NCBI RefSeq assembly: GCF_011064825.1
Contig: NZ_CP048751.1
Span: 1,550,001-1,614,000 of the forward strand
DNA from: Brevundimonas mediterranea
Lineage (GTDB): Bacteria; Pseudomonadota; Alphaproteobacteria; Caulobacterales; Caulobacteraceae
DNA: 64,000 nt
Direction of reading: 5' to 3'
Part shown: one piece after another, positions 1 to 8,657 of the stretch
How positions within the stretch are numbered: position 1 is the first letter of the stretch
Layout of the letters: every line of letters begins with the position of its first letter
Notes under the pieces: model-generated
Told to the model about the DNA's origin: nothing
Database searches by the model: none
What the model saw: only the letters and a program-made list of their open reading frames with translations
Program-made: the position numbers and the translations under genes

Positions 1-327
1 AGCCCGGTGCGCGGCCTCTATGACCAGACGCTGAACCGCGAATCCGCCGAGGAAATCCTCGCGGCCCGCCATGCCGCCTCCGATCGGGCCGAGACTCAGG
101 CCAGGGCGCAGTCGGACGCCGCCAAGGCCGCCGAAGCTCAGGCGAAATCGAACGAGAAGGCGGTAAGGGCGGACGTCAGGGAACGGGCCCGGACGACGCC
201 GCGCGCCAGAACCTCCAATCGTCAGACCCCGATGGAGGCCCTGACCAAGTCGGTGTTGCGCACGGCCGGGTCCACCCTCACCCGCGAACTGTTGCGGGGA
301 TTGCTGGGCGGGCTGAAGCGGCGCTAG
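1..327 (+). CDS. C-terminal end of a HerA-like helicase/ATPase (DUF853/YjgR type), cut by window start
   Basis: The reading frame is open from base 1, so only the last 108 residues are present. They contain a charged, Ala/Gln-rich stretch of likely coiled coil and a basic C-terminus with the block LTRELLRGLLGGLKRR. That tail resembles the end of DUF853 (HerA-like, YjgR) ATPases, whose P-loop domain would lie upstream of the window. The family call rests on this short tail only. HerA-like proteins are hexameric double-stranded DNA translocases, and the role of the DUF853 branch is unclear. The next gene follows after 38 bases on the same strand. Confidence 0.55.
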   Translation, partial: SPVRGLYDQTLNRESAEEILAARHAASDRAETQARAQSDAAKAAEAQAKSNEKAVRADVRERARTTPRARTSNRQTPMEALTKSVLRTAGSTLTRELLRGLLGGLKRR

Positions 328-365
328 GTCTTGCAACGGGGCGGGGGCGAGCGCATCTCCCGCCC

Positions 366-923
366 ATGTTCATTCAGACCGAACCCACGCCCAATCCCAA
401 TGTGCTGAAGTTCCTGCCGGGCCGCGAGGTTTCTCCGCTCGCCGTGCTGGACTACCGCACCATCGACGCGGCGACCGCCTCGCCCCTGGCCGAGGCCCTG
501 TTCGAACTCGAGGGCGTCGACGGCGTCTTCTTCGGCGCCGACTATGTGTCGGTGACCCGACAGGAGCGCGGGCCGGACTGGTCGGAGATGAAGGCCCCGA
601 TCCTGGGCGTCATCATGGATCATTTCGTCTCGGGCCGGCCATTGACCGTCGCGGGGTCTGAAACCGAGACCCATGCCGAGGACGACAGCGAGATCGTGGC
701 CGAGATCAAGGCCCTGCTGGACAGCCGCATCCGACCCGCCGTGGCCCAGGACGGCGGCGACATCCTGTTCGACGCCTTTGATGAGGCGACCGGGGTGCTG
801 AGCCTGCGGATGCGCGGCGCCTGTTCCGGCTGCCCTTCCTCTTCGGCGACGCTGAAGGCCGGGGTCGAACAGATGATGCGCCACTATGTGCCCGAGGTGA
901 CGCGGGTCGAGCAGACCCTCTGA
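366..923 (+). CDS. NifU-family (Nfu) iron-sulfur cluster scaffold protein
   Basis: The 185-residue protein has both parts of Nfu proteins. The N-terminal Nfu domain opens with MFIQTEPTPNPNVLKFLPG. The C-terminal NifU-like domain (about residues 108-180) carries the paired cysteines in GACSGCPSSSATLK, which hold a bridging Fe-S cluster between two subunits. Nfu proteins receive clusters from the SUF/ISC machinery and pass them to apo-enzymes in the cytoplasm. Length and order match alphaproteobacterial homologues. Radical-SAM MiaB, an Fe-S client type, is encoded 2.8 kb downstream. The ATG at 366 starts exactly at the conserved N-terminus, although no strong ribosome binding site is visible. 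Confidence 0.93.
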   Translation: MFIQTEPTPNPNVLKFLPGREVSPLAVLDYRTIDAATASPLAEALFELEGVDGVFFGADYVSVTRQERGPDWSEMKAPILGVIMDHFVSGRPLTVAGSETETHAEDDSEIVAEIKALLDSRIRPAVAQDGGDILFDAFDEATGVLSLRMRGACSGCPSSSATLKAGVEQMMRHYVPEVTRVEQTL

Positions 924-979
924 CCGACTGACGTTTTCGTTCTCGCCAGACGTGCGGCGGGGCGCCATCCTCGTCCTCC

Positions 980-1564
980 ATGCCGCGTTTCGTTCCTGAT
1001 CCTGAAGTCCTTTGTCTGGGCGAGGCCCTGGCCGCCCTGCGCCGTCGGCGCGGCCTGTCCCAGGCCGAGGCCGGAGCGCGTCTGGACATGACCAGCCAGG
1101 GCTGGGGCCTCTATGAATCCGGTCGCCGGCCCGGCCTGTTCCGGCCCGATGTCCAGCGTCGCCTGACCGGGGCGCTGGACGCCACGCCCGAAGCCCTGGC
1201 CTTGCTCGTTTCGGGCGCCCAGACGCCGCACGTCGATCCGGCCGCGACAGGCCTGGAAAGCCGGGGACGCGGCTTCGACGGCCCGCCGCCTGTCGTCGTG
1301 AAACACCTGAAGGTTCGCGATGACGCCCTCTCCCCCTGGGCCGAACCGGGCGTCATCCTCGAATACCAACCGGACCTGTGGCCCAGGGGCGGCCAGGGCT
1401 GCGTCATCGAGATGAAGGACGGCGATCTACGCCCGCGCCTCTTTGACCGGTCCGAGGACGACCGCCTCCATGTCCGGGGGGCGGGCGCGCTGGACCGGGC
1501 GGAGGTGATCGACCGCCAGTCCGTGGCCCGCATCTCGGCCGTGATCGCCCGCCGCGAATCATGA
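980..1564 (+). CDS. XRE-family regulator with a degenerate LexA/S24-like C-terminal domain
   Basis: Residues about 9-65 form a helix-turn-helix of the Cro/CI type (ALRRRRGLSQAEAGARLDM, then WGLYESGRR). The C-terminal half follows the outline of a LexA-like S24 peptidase fold: a KHLKVRDDALSPWAEPG segment stands where the family has V-x-GDSM-x-P, followed by a G-x-x-V-I-E-strand. The catalytic serine of GDSM is replaced (DDAL), so self-cleavage is unlikely. It probably binds DNA as a stable regulator, and the targets are unknown. S24 resemblance is inferred from spacing, not a strong motif. It lies between the Nfu gene and a second XRE gene on the same strand. Confidence 0.72.
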   Translation: MPRFVPDPEVLCLGEALAALRRRRGLSQAEAGARLDMTSQGWGLYESGRRPGLFRPDVQRRLTGALDATPEALALLVSGAQTPHVDPAATGLESRGRGFDGPPPVVVKHLKVRDDALSPWAEPGVILEYQPDLWPRGGQGCVIEMKDGDLRPRLFDRSEDDRLHVRGAGALDRAEVIDRQSVARISAVIARRES

Positions 1565-1609
1565 AACGAAAAGGTTGCATACGCGGAAAGGTTGTGAGAT
1601 CGTTCCGGC

Positions 1610-2017
1610 ATGGACAGGACGCCCCCTACTGCTCGCCAGACGGCCCGCGCGCCGGAACCCTTGGACGCCGTCGTCGGCGCCCGGATCGCATCACGACGCA
1701 CGGCCCTGGGTCTGTCGCAGACCGCCCTGGGCGCCCTGATCGGGGTCAGCTGCCAACAGGTTCAGAAGTACGAAGGCGGTCAGAACCGGATTTCGGCCTC
1801 GCGGCTGCACAATCTGGCCCTGGCCCTTGGACTGCCCGTCGGAGCCTTCTTTCCCGAGCCGGCGGACGAGGCCGAAATCCCCGAACTGTCGATGATGCGG
1901 ACCATGGCTGCGACACCGGAAGGCCGGGCGATGGCCGCCGGTTTTTCCCGCATCGAAGACCGCGCGGTGCGTCAGGCCCTGACGCGACTGGTGGAGGTTC
2001 TGTCTCGCGCGGCCTAG
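1610..2017 (+). CDS. XRE-family helix-turn-helix regulator
   Basis: A 135-residue protein with a classic Cro/CI helix-turn-helix at about residues 23-80 (LGLSQTALGALIGVSCQQVQ, then KYEGGQNRISASRLHNLA). The C-terminal tail ends in a helix (AVRQALTRLVEVLSRAA) that resembles the tail seen in alphaproteobacterial SinR-like regulators. It is clearly paralogous to the regulator at 8238: both share the Q-Q-V-Q-K-Y-E recognition-helix region and the S-A-S-[RK]-L segment. The stop lies 10 bases before tsaB, so read-through into tsaB-rimI is likely. No target can be deduced from the sequence. Confidence 0.85.
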   Translation: MDRTPPTARQTARAPEPLDAVVGARIASRRTALGLSQTALGALIGVSCQQVQKYEGGQNRISASRLHNLALALGLPVGAFFPEPADEAEIPELSMMRTMAATPEGRAMAAGFSRIEDRAVRQALTRLVEVLSRAA

Positions 2018-2027
2018 AAGGCGCGCC

Positions 2028-2708
2028 ATGAGACTTCTGGTGATCGATACGGCGCTCGGCGCCTGCACGGCGGCGGTGTTCGAGGACGAGCGACCCTTGG
2101 CCGTTCGTTTCGAACCCATGGCCAAGGGCCATCAGGAACGCCTGGGCGGTCTGGTGCGCGACGTCATGGCCGAGGCCGGCGGGGGGTTCGATGCCCTGGA
2201 TCGGATCGGGGTCACTGTCGGACCCGGCTCCTTCACCGGCTTGCGGGTCGGTCTGGCCTTCGCCCAGGGGCTGGGCGCGGCCCTGGATCGGCCGGTGGTC
2301 GGGGTGTCGGCCCTGGATGGACTGGCCGCGTCTGTGGATTCGGCCGGACCGCCGGTCGCGGCCCTGATCGACGCCCGGCGAGGCCAGGTCTACGCCAAGC
2401 TGTTCATCGACGGCGCGGCCGTCGGTCCGGACGAGGCCTTGTCGCTGGACGAGGCGGCGCGACGAATCACCGCCCTGGGGAAAGAGGTTCGACTGGTCGG
2501 CTCCGGCGCCGCCGTCCTGGTCGAGGCCTTTCCTGACTTGAGCATGGCGTCCATGGACCCCCGCGTCGCGCCGTCGGCCCAGGCCCTGGGGCGACTGGTC
2601 GCCGCGGCCGATCCCGCCGACCATCCGCCCCGCCCCTTGTATCTTCGCGCGCCGGACGCCACGCCGCCCACCCGCCTGCCGGGTCAGCCGCGCCAGCCGG
2701 TCCCATGA
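2028..2708 (+). CDS. tsaB: tRNA threonylcarbamoyladenosine biosynthesis protein TsaB
   Basis: The 226-residue protein starts with the ASKHA-fold strand LLVIDTALGACTAAVF and has the diagnostic TsaB block VGPGSFTGLRVGLAFAQGL near residue 64. TsaB is a non-catalytic homologue of TsaD; with TsaD and TsaE it transfers threonylcarbamoyl to A37 of ANN-decoding tRNAs. The stop overlaps the start of rimI by four bases (ATGA), a translationally coupled pair common in bacteria. The substrate-binding metal site of TsaD is absent, as expected for TsaB. Confidence 0.95.
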   Translation: MRLLVIDTALGACTAAVFEDERPLAVRFEPMAKGHQERLGGLVRDVMAEAGGGFDALDRIGVTVGPGSFTGLRVGLAFAQGLGAALDRPVVGVSALDGLAASVDSAGPPVAALIDARRGQVYAKLFIDGAAVGPDEALSLDEAARRITALGKEVRLVGSGAAVLVEAFPDLSMASMDPRVAPSAQALGRLVAAADPADHPPRPLYLRAPDATPPTRLPGQPRQPVP

Positions 2709-3148
2709 CGCCCGCCGACCCGGCCCTGCTGGCGCGACTGCACGCCCAGGCCTTCGCCGCGCCGTGGAGCGAGGCCGAGTTTGCGGACCTTCTGGGCCAG
2801 GCCGGGGTCTTCGCCGTGGTCGAACCCGACGGTTTCATCCTGGTTCGGGTCGTGCTGGACGAGGCCGAAATCCTGACCCTGGCGGTCCGGCCCGAGGCGC
2901 GCCGGGCCGGTCTGGGCGGGCGTTTGACGGGGCGGGGGGCGGTGGCCGCCGCCCAGGCCGGAGCCTCGCGTCTGTTTCTGGAGGTGGCCGAAGACAATGT
3001 CGCCGCCCGCGCCCTGTACGACCGAGCCGGCTTTCGGCCCCTCGGCCGTCGCAAGGCCTATTACGCCGCGCCGGACGGGGGACGGACCGACGCCCTGGTC
3101 CTGAGTCTGGACCTCGCGGCAGATCCTGAAAAGCCGGCGCTTCCCTGA
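2705..3148 (+). CDS. rimI: Ribosomal protein S18-alanine N-acetyltransferase (GNAT)
   Basis: A 147-residue GNAT acetyltransferase. It has the N-terminal FAAPWSEAEFADLLG helix typical of RimI, the acetyl-CoA loop EARRAGLGGRL (R/Q-x-x-G-x-G/A) and the C-terminal segment NVAARALYDRAGFRPLGRRKAYY. RimI acetylates the N-terminal alanine of S18. The loop reads R-R-A-G-L-G-G instead of the usual R-x-x-G-[IL]-[GA]-x-x-L with Q/R, within family variation. It overlaps tsaB by four bases. RimI specificity is inferred from the tsaB linkage plus the N-terminal motif. Confidence 0.9.
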   Translation: MTPADPALLARLHAQAFAAPWSEAEFADLLGQAGVFAVVEPDGFILVRVVLDEAEILTLAVRPEARRAGLGGRLTGRGAVAAAQAGASRLFLEVAEDNVAARALYDRAGFRPLGRRKAYYAAPDGGRTDALVLSLDLAADPEKPALP

Positions 3149-3175
3149 AACGGTCCGACGTCCTATTCTAGGGTC

Positions 3176-3673
3176 ATGGACCGGATCGAAAAACTCTGCG
3201 CCGACCGCGGCATGCGTATGACCGAACAGCGTCGGGTGATCGCCCGGGTGCTGTCATCGGCGGAAGATCACCCGGATGTGGAGGAGCTGTATCGCCGCGC
3301 CTCCTCCATCGATCCGCACATCTCGATCGCCACCGTCTATCGCACCGTGCGCCTGTTCGAAGAGGCGGGCGTGGTCGAGAAGCACGACTTCGGGGACGGA
3401 CGCAGCCGCTATGAGGAGGCGGGCGACGACCACCATGACCACCTGATCGACACCAAGACGGGCGAGGTGATCGAGTTCTTCGACGCCGAGATCGAGAAGC
3501 TGAAGACCGAGATCGCCGACCGGCTGGGCTTTGAACTGATCGGTCACAAGCTGGAACTGTACGGCGTGCCGATCGAAGGCGCTGAACCGTCCAAGCGCGA
3601 GGGGCTGATCTTCAAGCGCCATGCCGCCCGCGTAAACCCCGCCGATCTGCCCGCAGACGTGGATGCGGGCTGA
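3176..3673 (+). CDS. fur: Ferric uptake regulator family protein (Fur)
   Basis: A 165-residue Fur-family repressor. The winged helix spans residues about 5-85 ([13 protein letters not shown], then [20 protein letters not shown]). The dimerisation domain has the metal-binding cluster [19 protein letters not shown]-terminal zinc-binding CxxC pairs are absent, as in most alphaproteobacterial Fur proteins. The protein senses iron (in some alphaproteobacteria manganese, as Mur) and represses uptake genes. Position between rimI and miaB is conserved in many alphaproteobacteria, favouring the main Fur rather than Zur or Irr; the heme motif of Irr is absent. Confidence 0.9.
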   Translation: MDRIEKLCADRGMRMTEQRRVIARVLSSAEDHPDVEELYRRASSIDPHISIATVYRTVRLFEEAGVVEKHDFGDGRSRYEEAGDDHHDHLIDTKTGEVIEFFDAEIEKLKTEIADRLGFELIGHKLELYGVPIEGAEPSKREGLIFKRHAARVNPADLPADVDAG

Positions 3674-3717
3674 GCCTCGGTCTTGTCGTCGCCTGTCCGG
3701 GCGATCATAAGCCCGGC

Positions 3718-5136
3718 ATGACCGAAATCCGGGTTCAAGAAGCCGAAGCGATGCTGGAGGCGCCGTCAAAGCGCCTTTTCATCAAGACCTACGGCTGTCA
3801 GATGAACGTCTATGATTCAGAGCGCATGGCCGACGTCCTGCGCCCTCTGGGCTATGCCGTCACCGAGGATGTCCGGGCCGCCGATTTCGTCATCCTGAAC
3901 ACCTGCCACATCCGCGAGAAGGCGGCGGAGAAGATCTATTCCGAGCTGGGCAAGCTGCGCGAACTTCGCGACATCAAGCGCGAGACCGGCGGCGACCTGA
4001 CCATCGCGGTCGCCGGCTGTGTGGCCCAGGCCGAGGGCGAAGAGATCATGAAGCGCCAGCCCGCGGTCGACATCGTCGTCGGCCCCCAAGCCTATCATCA
4101 GCTGCCCGAACTTCTGACCCGCACGGCGCGGGCGCGAGGCGAACGGATCGGCGCCGACTTCGCCCCCGACGACAAGTTCGACGCCCTGCCGGCCGCCCGC
4201 TTTACCGAGGGCCCGACCGCCTTCCTGACGGTGCAGGAAGGCTGCGACAAGTTCTGCACCTTCTGTGTGGTGCCCTATACGCGCGGCGCCGAATGGTCGC
4301 GTCCTCTGGCCTCGGTGCTGGAAGAGGCGCGGGCCCTGGCCGGCCGCGGCGTGCGCGAAGTCACCCTGCTGGGCCAGAACGTCAACGCCTATGACGGCGA
4401 ACGGCCCGATGGCCGAAAGTCGAGCCTGGTCGAGCTGGCCTACGCCCTGGCCGAGATCCCCGGCCTGGACCGGATTCGCTATACGACCAGCCATCCCAAC
4501 GACATGTCGGACGACCTGATCGCGGCCCACGGCGATCTGGACGCCCTGATGCCCTATCTGCACCTGCCGGTTCAGGCGGGCTCCGACCGGATTCTGCGGC
4601 TGATGAACCGCAAACACGGGCGTCAGACCTATTTCGACCTGATCGACCGCATCCGCGCGACCCGGCCCGACATCGCCATGGCCGGCGACTTCATCGTCGG
4701 CTTCCCCGGCGAGACGGACCGCGAGTTTGAGGACACGCTCGATCTGGTGCGGCGGGTGAACTACGCCTCGGCCTTCGCCTTCATGTATTCACCCCGCCCC
4801 GGCACACCGGCCGCCGGCATGGGCAAACAGGTCGAGCCGGAGGTCGCCAAGGATCGGCTGCACCGTCTGATCGAACTGCTCACCGAACAGCAGATCGCCT
4901 TCAACGCCGCGCAGGCGGGGCGGACCCTGAATGTGCTGTTTGATCGCAAGGGCCGTCACGGCAGCCGTCGCCAAGCGGTCGGACGATCCCCATATCTTCA
5001 GTCGGTCCACGTCGATGGCGCGGATCATCTGATCGGCCGGATCGTTCCGGTCGAAATCATCGCCGGCCAGCACAACAGCCTGACCGGTCGGCTCGTCGCC
5101 CCGGAGGCGGCGGCCCCAGCAGAAAAGGCCGCTTGA
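3718..5136 (+). CDS. miaB: tRNA-2-methylthio-N6-dimethylallyladenosine synthase MiaB
   Basis: MiaB converts i6A37 to ms2i6A37 in tRNA using two 4Fe-4S clusters and S-adenosylmethionine. The N-terminal UPF0004 domain has its three cysteines ([24 protein letters not shown]). The radical-SAM core has CDKFCTFC. The last 65 residues form a TRAM RNA-binding domain. Length from 3718 is 472 residues. A second ATG at 3748 ([19 protein letters not shown]) fits homologue N-termini better, and a GC hairpin (3697-3716) sits directly before the first ATG, so the shorter start deserves preference in doubt. The stop overlaps the phoH ATG. Confidence 0.95.
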   Translation: MTEIRVQEAEAMLEAPSKRLFIKTYGCQMNVYDSERMADVLRPLGYAVTEDVRAADFVILNTCHIREKAAEKIYSELGKLRELRDIKRETGGDLTIAVAGCVAQAEGEEIMKRQPAVDIVVGPQAYHQLPELLTRTARARGERIGADFAPDDKFDALPAARFTEGPTAFLTVQEGCDKFCTFCVVPYTRGAEWSRPLASVLEEARALAGRGVREVTLLGQNVNAYDGERPDGRKSSLVELAYALAEIPGLDRIRYTTSHPNDMSDDLIAAHGDLDALMPYLHLPVQAGSDRILRLMNRKHGRQTYFDLIDRIRATRPDIAMAGDFIVGFPGETDREFEDTLDLVRRVNYASAFAFMYSPRPGTPAAGMGKQVEPEVAKDRLHRLIELLTEQQIAFNAAQAGRTLNVLFDRKGRHGSRRQAVGRSPYLQSVHVDGADHLIGRIVPVEIIAGQHNSLTGRLVAPEAAAPAEKAA

Positions 5137-6122
5137 TGGCGCGAGAATCCGAGTTCGTCCCCCTGAACGACGCCGAACTGCGCGCCGTCATCGGGCCGAA
5201 CAGTCGTCACGTCGCCCTGATCGAGGACGCCTTCAAGGTGCTGGTCGAGGCGCCGGGCGGCGGGGTCTCGGTCAACGGCGGCACCCGCGACCGCTCGGAC
5301 GCCCGCCAGGTGATCGAGGATCTGGCCAAGCGCGCGGCCCTGGGCGCCGAGGTGACCGAGGCCGATGTCCGCGCGGCCCTGGGCCAGGCGCGGGGCGGCA
5401 AGGGCACGCCGGGCATGGCGGCGGCGGGGGTGTCGCTTCCGGGCGGCAAGCGCGGCGCCATCGTGCCCAAGACCAAGGCCCAGGCCGCCTATCTGGACAT
5501 GCTGGGCCGGTGCGAACTCAGTTTCGGCGTCGGCCCGGCCGGCACCGGCAAGACCTTCCTGGCCGCCGCCTATGGCGCCTCCCTGTTGCGGCGCGGCCAG
5601 GTGGACCGTCTGGTCATCACCCGGCCGGCGGTCGAGGCGGGCGAGAAACTGGGCTTCCTGCCCGGCGACCTGAACGAGAAGGTCGATCCCTATCTGGCCC
5701 CGATCTGGGAGGCCCTGAACGACATCCTCGGCGCCGAGGACGTGCAGCGCCGCCGCGACAAGGGCGAGATCGAGGCCGCCCCCATCGCCTTCATGCGCGG
5801 CCGCACCCTCAGCCACGCCTTCGTCATCGTCGATGAGGCGCAGAACACCTCGCGCCTGCAGATGAAGATGGTCCTGACCCGCCTGGGCGAGGGCGCGCGG
5901 ATGGTGGTGACGGGCGACCCGTCGCAGATCGACCTGCTGAATCCCCGCGATTCCGGCCTGGCCCACGCCCTGCGCATACTGGACGGGGTCAAGGGCGTCG
6001 GCATCCTGAAGTTCGAGGCCTCGGACGTGGTGCGTCACGCCATGGTCGAGCGGATCGTGCGCGCCTATGACGCCGACGCCGCAAAAGGTCGCCCGACTCC
6101 GGACCTTGAAGACCCCGCATGA
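5136..6122 (+). CDS. phoH: PhoH-family P-loop ATPase
   Basis: A 328-residue PhoH/YbeZ-type protein with Walker A GPAGTGKTFLAAAYGA and Walker B AFVIVDEAQNTS, followed by the conserved MKMVLTRLGEGARMVVTGDPSQIDL block. PhoH-like proteins act with YbeY in rRNA and ribosome metabolism. A TTG three bases upstream also opens the frame, but the ATG at 5136 overlapping the miaB stop by one base is the natural start. The gene overlaps ybeY by four bases, so miaB-phoH-ybeY is a coupled operon. Confidence 0.94.
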   Translation: MARESEFVPLNDAELRAVIGPNSRHVALIEDAFKVLVEAPGGGVSVNGGTRDRSDARQVIEDLAKRAALGAEVTEADVRAALGQARGGKGTPGMAAAGVSLPGGKRGAIVPKTKAQAAYLDMLGRCELSFGVGPAGTGKTFLAAAYGASLLRRGQVDRLVITRPAVEAGEKLGFLPGDLNEKVDPYLAPIWEALNDILGAEDVQRRRDKGEIEAAPIAFMRGRTLSHAFVIVDEAQNTSRLQMKMVLTRLGEGARMVVTGDPSQIDLLNPRDSGLAHALRILDGVKGVGILKFEASDVVRHAMVERIVRAYDADAAKGRPTPDLEDPA

Positions 6123-6583
6123 TCGAGATCGAAGTCGAGGCCGAGGCCTGGACCGGCGCCCTGCCGGAAACCGAGGCGGTGGTGACGAAGGCGGCCGAGG
6201 CCGCGCTTGGCGCCGTCGCGGGCGATGTGGTCGTACTTCTGACCGACGACGAGGCGGTGCGGGAACTGAACGCCCGGTTCCGGGACAAGGACCGGCCGAC
6301 CAATGTCCTGTCCTTCCCCGCGCCCGAAAGCGCCGCCCCGCACCTGGGCGACATCGTCCTGGCCTACGGCGTCTGTGCATCCGAAGCCCAGGCCCAGGGC
6401 AAGACCCTGTCGGACCATCTGAGCCATCTGGTCGTCCACGGCGTCCTGCATCTTCTGGGGCGTGACCACGAGGACGATGCGGAGGCCGAGGAAATGGAGG
6501 CCGAGGAGCGCGAGATCCTGGCGGAACTGGGCGTCTCCGACCCTTACGCCGCCGATTCCTCTGACTCTGGGCAGGACGCCTGA
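6119..6583 (+). CDS. ybeY: Endoribonuclease YbeY (16S rRNA maturation)
   Basis: The 154-residue protein contains the zinc-binding signature HLVVHGVLHLLGRDHEDD (H-x3-H-x5-H), preceded by NVLSFPAPE and GDIVLA, all diagnostic of UPF0054/YbeY. YbeY is a single-strand-specific metallo-endoribonuclease needed for 16S rRNA 3' end maturation and ribosome quality control. It is coupled to phoH by ATGA. In many alphaproteobacteria corC (hemolysin-like CBS protein) comes next; here only two bases separate ybeY from lnt, so corC is absent at this place. Confidence 0.95.
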   Translation: MIEIEVEAEAWTGALPETEAVVTKAAEAALGAVAGDVVVLLTDDEAVRELNARFRDKDRPTNVLSFPAPESAAPHLGDIVLAYGVCASEAQAQGKTLSDHLSHLVVHGVLHLLGRDHEDDAEAEEMEAEEREILAELGVSDPYAADSSDSGQDA

Positions 6584-6585
6584 TC

Positions 6586-8217
6586 ATGTTTCCCGACGCC
6601 GCCCTGGACCGGTTCGCCGCCCGTATCCGCGCCCTGCCCGAGCGGCGGCGCGCCCTGACCTGGCGGTTGATCCGCATCGGCCTGGCCCTGGTGGCCGGTG
6701 CGGGAACAGCCCTGGCCCATCCGCCGTTCGGCCTGCTGTTCGGCCTGTTGGGCTATCCGCTGCTGATGATCCTGTCCGAGCGGTCGGACACGACGCGCGG
6801 CACCTTCTGGATGGGCTGGCTGGCGGGCTTCGCCTATTTCTTCATCGGCTGCTGGTGGGTGGCGGAAGCCTTTTTCGTCAATCCAGAACAGGCCTGGATG
6901 GCGCCCTTCGCCGCCAGCCTGCTGCCCGCCGGGATCGGCCTGTTCTGGGGGGCCGCCTGCGCCCTTTATCGCCGGCTCGCCCCCGTCGGGGTGGTCCGGG
7001 TCCTGCTGTTCGCCGCCCTGTTCTGCGCCGCCGAATGGCTGCGCGGCCATGTGCTGACCGGTTTTCCTTGGAATCCGGCCGGGGCGACCTGGCGGGCAGG
7101 GGGCGGCATGTCGCAATTCGCCTCGGTCGTCGGCGTCTATGGACTGAGCCTCGTTACGGTCGCGGCCACCGCCGCCCTGGCCCCTCTGGTCGGCCCCGGC
7201 GCGACGCGCAGCCGTCTGATCTCGGCAGGACTGGGCGTCCTGGCCCTGGTTTCGGCGGGCGTCTTCGGCGCCGTGCGGCTGGCCCAGGCCGATCTGCAGT
7301 TCACCGACACCCTGGTCCGCCTGGTCCAGGCCGATGTGAAACAGGAGACGAAATGGTCGCCGGAGACCTATCGCTCCATTGTGGATCGCTATGTGGCCCT
7401 GACCGGCCAGCCCGGAGCCCGGGTTCCGAATGTCGTGGTTTGGCCCGAGGGCGCCCTGCCGGCTTCGGCCAACGAGGTTTTCGCCTCGACAGATGCGACG
7501 GCCATCGCCGACGCCCTGCGGCCGGGTCAGACCCTGTTGATGGGGCTGGCGCGCGGCGAGGCGGATCTGACGGCGCCGGGAGGCGGCCGCTACTACAACA
7601 GTCTGTTCGCCCTGGCCGATGAAGGCGGGCCCGGCCTTCGGATCGCCGCCGTCTATGACAAGCACCGGCTGGTCCCGTTCGGCGAATATCTGCCGCTGGG
7701 TTCGGTCATGACCGCCATCGGCCTGCGCAGCCTGGTGCATATGCCCAGTGATTTCACCGCCGGACCGACCCCGGCGCCGATCCGGATTCCAGGCGCGCCG
7801 CCGGTCCAGGTGCTGATCTGCTATGAAAGCCTCTATCCCGGCTTCACCCCCGGCGCGGCGGGTCGGCCGGACTGGATCGTCAACGCCTCCAACGACGCCT
7901 GGTTCGGGGCGACCTCGGGTCCCCGCCAGCATCTGAACCTGGCCAGCTATCGCGCCATCGAAACCGGACTGCCCATCGCCCGGGCCACGCCGACGGGAAT
8001 TTCGGCCATGATCGACCCCTGGGGCCGGATTGTGGACGGGCAGCGTCTGGACCCCGGCGTCATGGGGGTGATCGACGCCCCCCTGCCGCGCCCGACCGGC
8101 GTCACCCCCTATGGACGACTGGGCGACTGGCCTTTCCTGGCGGCCCTGCTGGCCGCCGCGCTCGCCGGCTTGTGGCCGCTGATTCTAAGAACTAGGGTTC
8201 CTCGAATCGGTCAGTGA
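6586..8217 (+). CDS. lnt: Apolipoprotein N-acyltransferase
   Basis: An inner-membrane protein of 543 residues with about six N-terminal hydrophobic segments (residues 20-230) and a C-terminal nitrilase domain. The catalytic residues are visible: Glu in VVWPEGALP, Lys in DKHRLVPFGEYLP, and Cys in VLICYESLYPG. It adds the third acyl chain to the N-terminal cysteine of lipoproteins. Several lipoprotein candidates occur in this window (36200, 36770, 56624). It starts two bases after ybeY and ends just before an XRE regulator on the same strand. Confidence 0.95.
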   Translation: MFPDAALDRFAARIRALPERRRALTWRLIRIGLALVAGAGTALAHPPFGLLFGLLGYPLLMILSERSDTTRGTFWMGWLAGFAYFFIGCWWVAEAFFVNPEQAWMAPFAASLLPAGIGLFWGAACALYRRLAPVGVVRVLLFAALFCAAEWLRGHVLTGFPWNPAGATWRAGGGMSQFASVVGVYGLSLVTVAATAALAPLVGPGATRSRLISAGLGVLALVSAGVFGAVRLAQADLQFTDTLVRLVQADVKQETKWSPETYRSIVDRYVALTGQPGARVPNVVVWPEGALPASANEVFASTDATAIADALRPGQTLLMGLARGEADLTAPGGGRYYNSLFALADEGGPGLRIAAVYDKHRLVPFGEYLPLGSVMTAIGLRSLVHMPSDFTAGPTPAPIRIPGAPPVQVLICYESLYPGFTPGAAGRPDWIVNASNDAWFGATSGPRQHLNLASYRAIETGLPIARATPTGISAMIDPWGRIVDGQRLDPGVMGVIDAPLPRPTGVTPYGRLGDWPFLAALLAAALAGLWPLILRTRVPRIGQ

Positions 8218-8237
8218 TTTGAGTGGGCGGGGACGGC

Positions 8238-8651
8238 ATGGCGCGTGAGAAGCTCGAGGAGCCGCATCCCGTTGATCGCCACGTCGGCCGCCGCGTTCAG
8301 GAAAAACGCCTTGATCTGGGACTGACCCAGACCGCCCTGGCCCGCGCGGTCGGCGTCAGCTTCCAGCAGGTTCAGAAGTACGAGAAGGGCGCCAACCGCG
8401 TCTCGGCCTCGAAGCTGTTCGAGATGGCCGAGTTCATGAAGGTGGACATCCCCTTCTTCTTCCAGGGTTTCCACGACGCCCAGCCGGGCGTGGGGGAAGA
8501 AGAGGCGCCCGGCTTCGACCACGAGCACAAGCCGACGAAACACAGTGTCGAGATCGCCCGCCTGGCCCCGCGCCTGCCGGCCCGGAACCAGAAGCTGATC
8601 CTGGACATGATGCGCGAAATGCTGGGCGAGGGCGCCGACAAGCCGGGCTGA
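8238..8651 (+). CDS. XRE-family regulator of the lnt-linked type
   Basis: A 137-residue protein with a Cro/CI helix-turn-helix (LGLTQTALARAVGVSFQQVQ, then KYEKGANRVSASKLFEMAEF) and an acidic linker. The ATG at 8238 is chosen over an in-frame GTG at 8223. In many alphaproteobacteria this regulator sits between lnt and metK; here metK and trmB do not follow, and the next gene is on the opposite strand. It is paralogous to the XRE protein at 1610, so the tsaB-to-lnt block is bracketed by two related regulators. Targets are unknown. Confidence 0.88.
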   Translation: MAREKLEEPHPVDRHVGRRVQEKRLDLGLTQTALARAVGVSFQQVQKYEKGANRVSASKLFEMAEFMKVDIPFFFQGFHDAQPGVGEEEAPGFDHEHKPTKHSVEIARLAPRLPARNQKLILDMMREMLGEGADKPG

Positions 8652-8657
8652 GCCCGA

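Noticed and set aside
1561..2031. 156-codon plus-strand frame overlapping the XRE gene at 1610
   Set aside because: It is a frame shadow of the helix-turn-helix gene, with Arg/Gly/Pro-rich translation and no motif.
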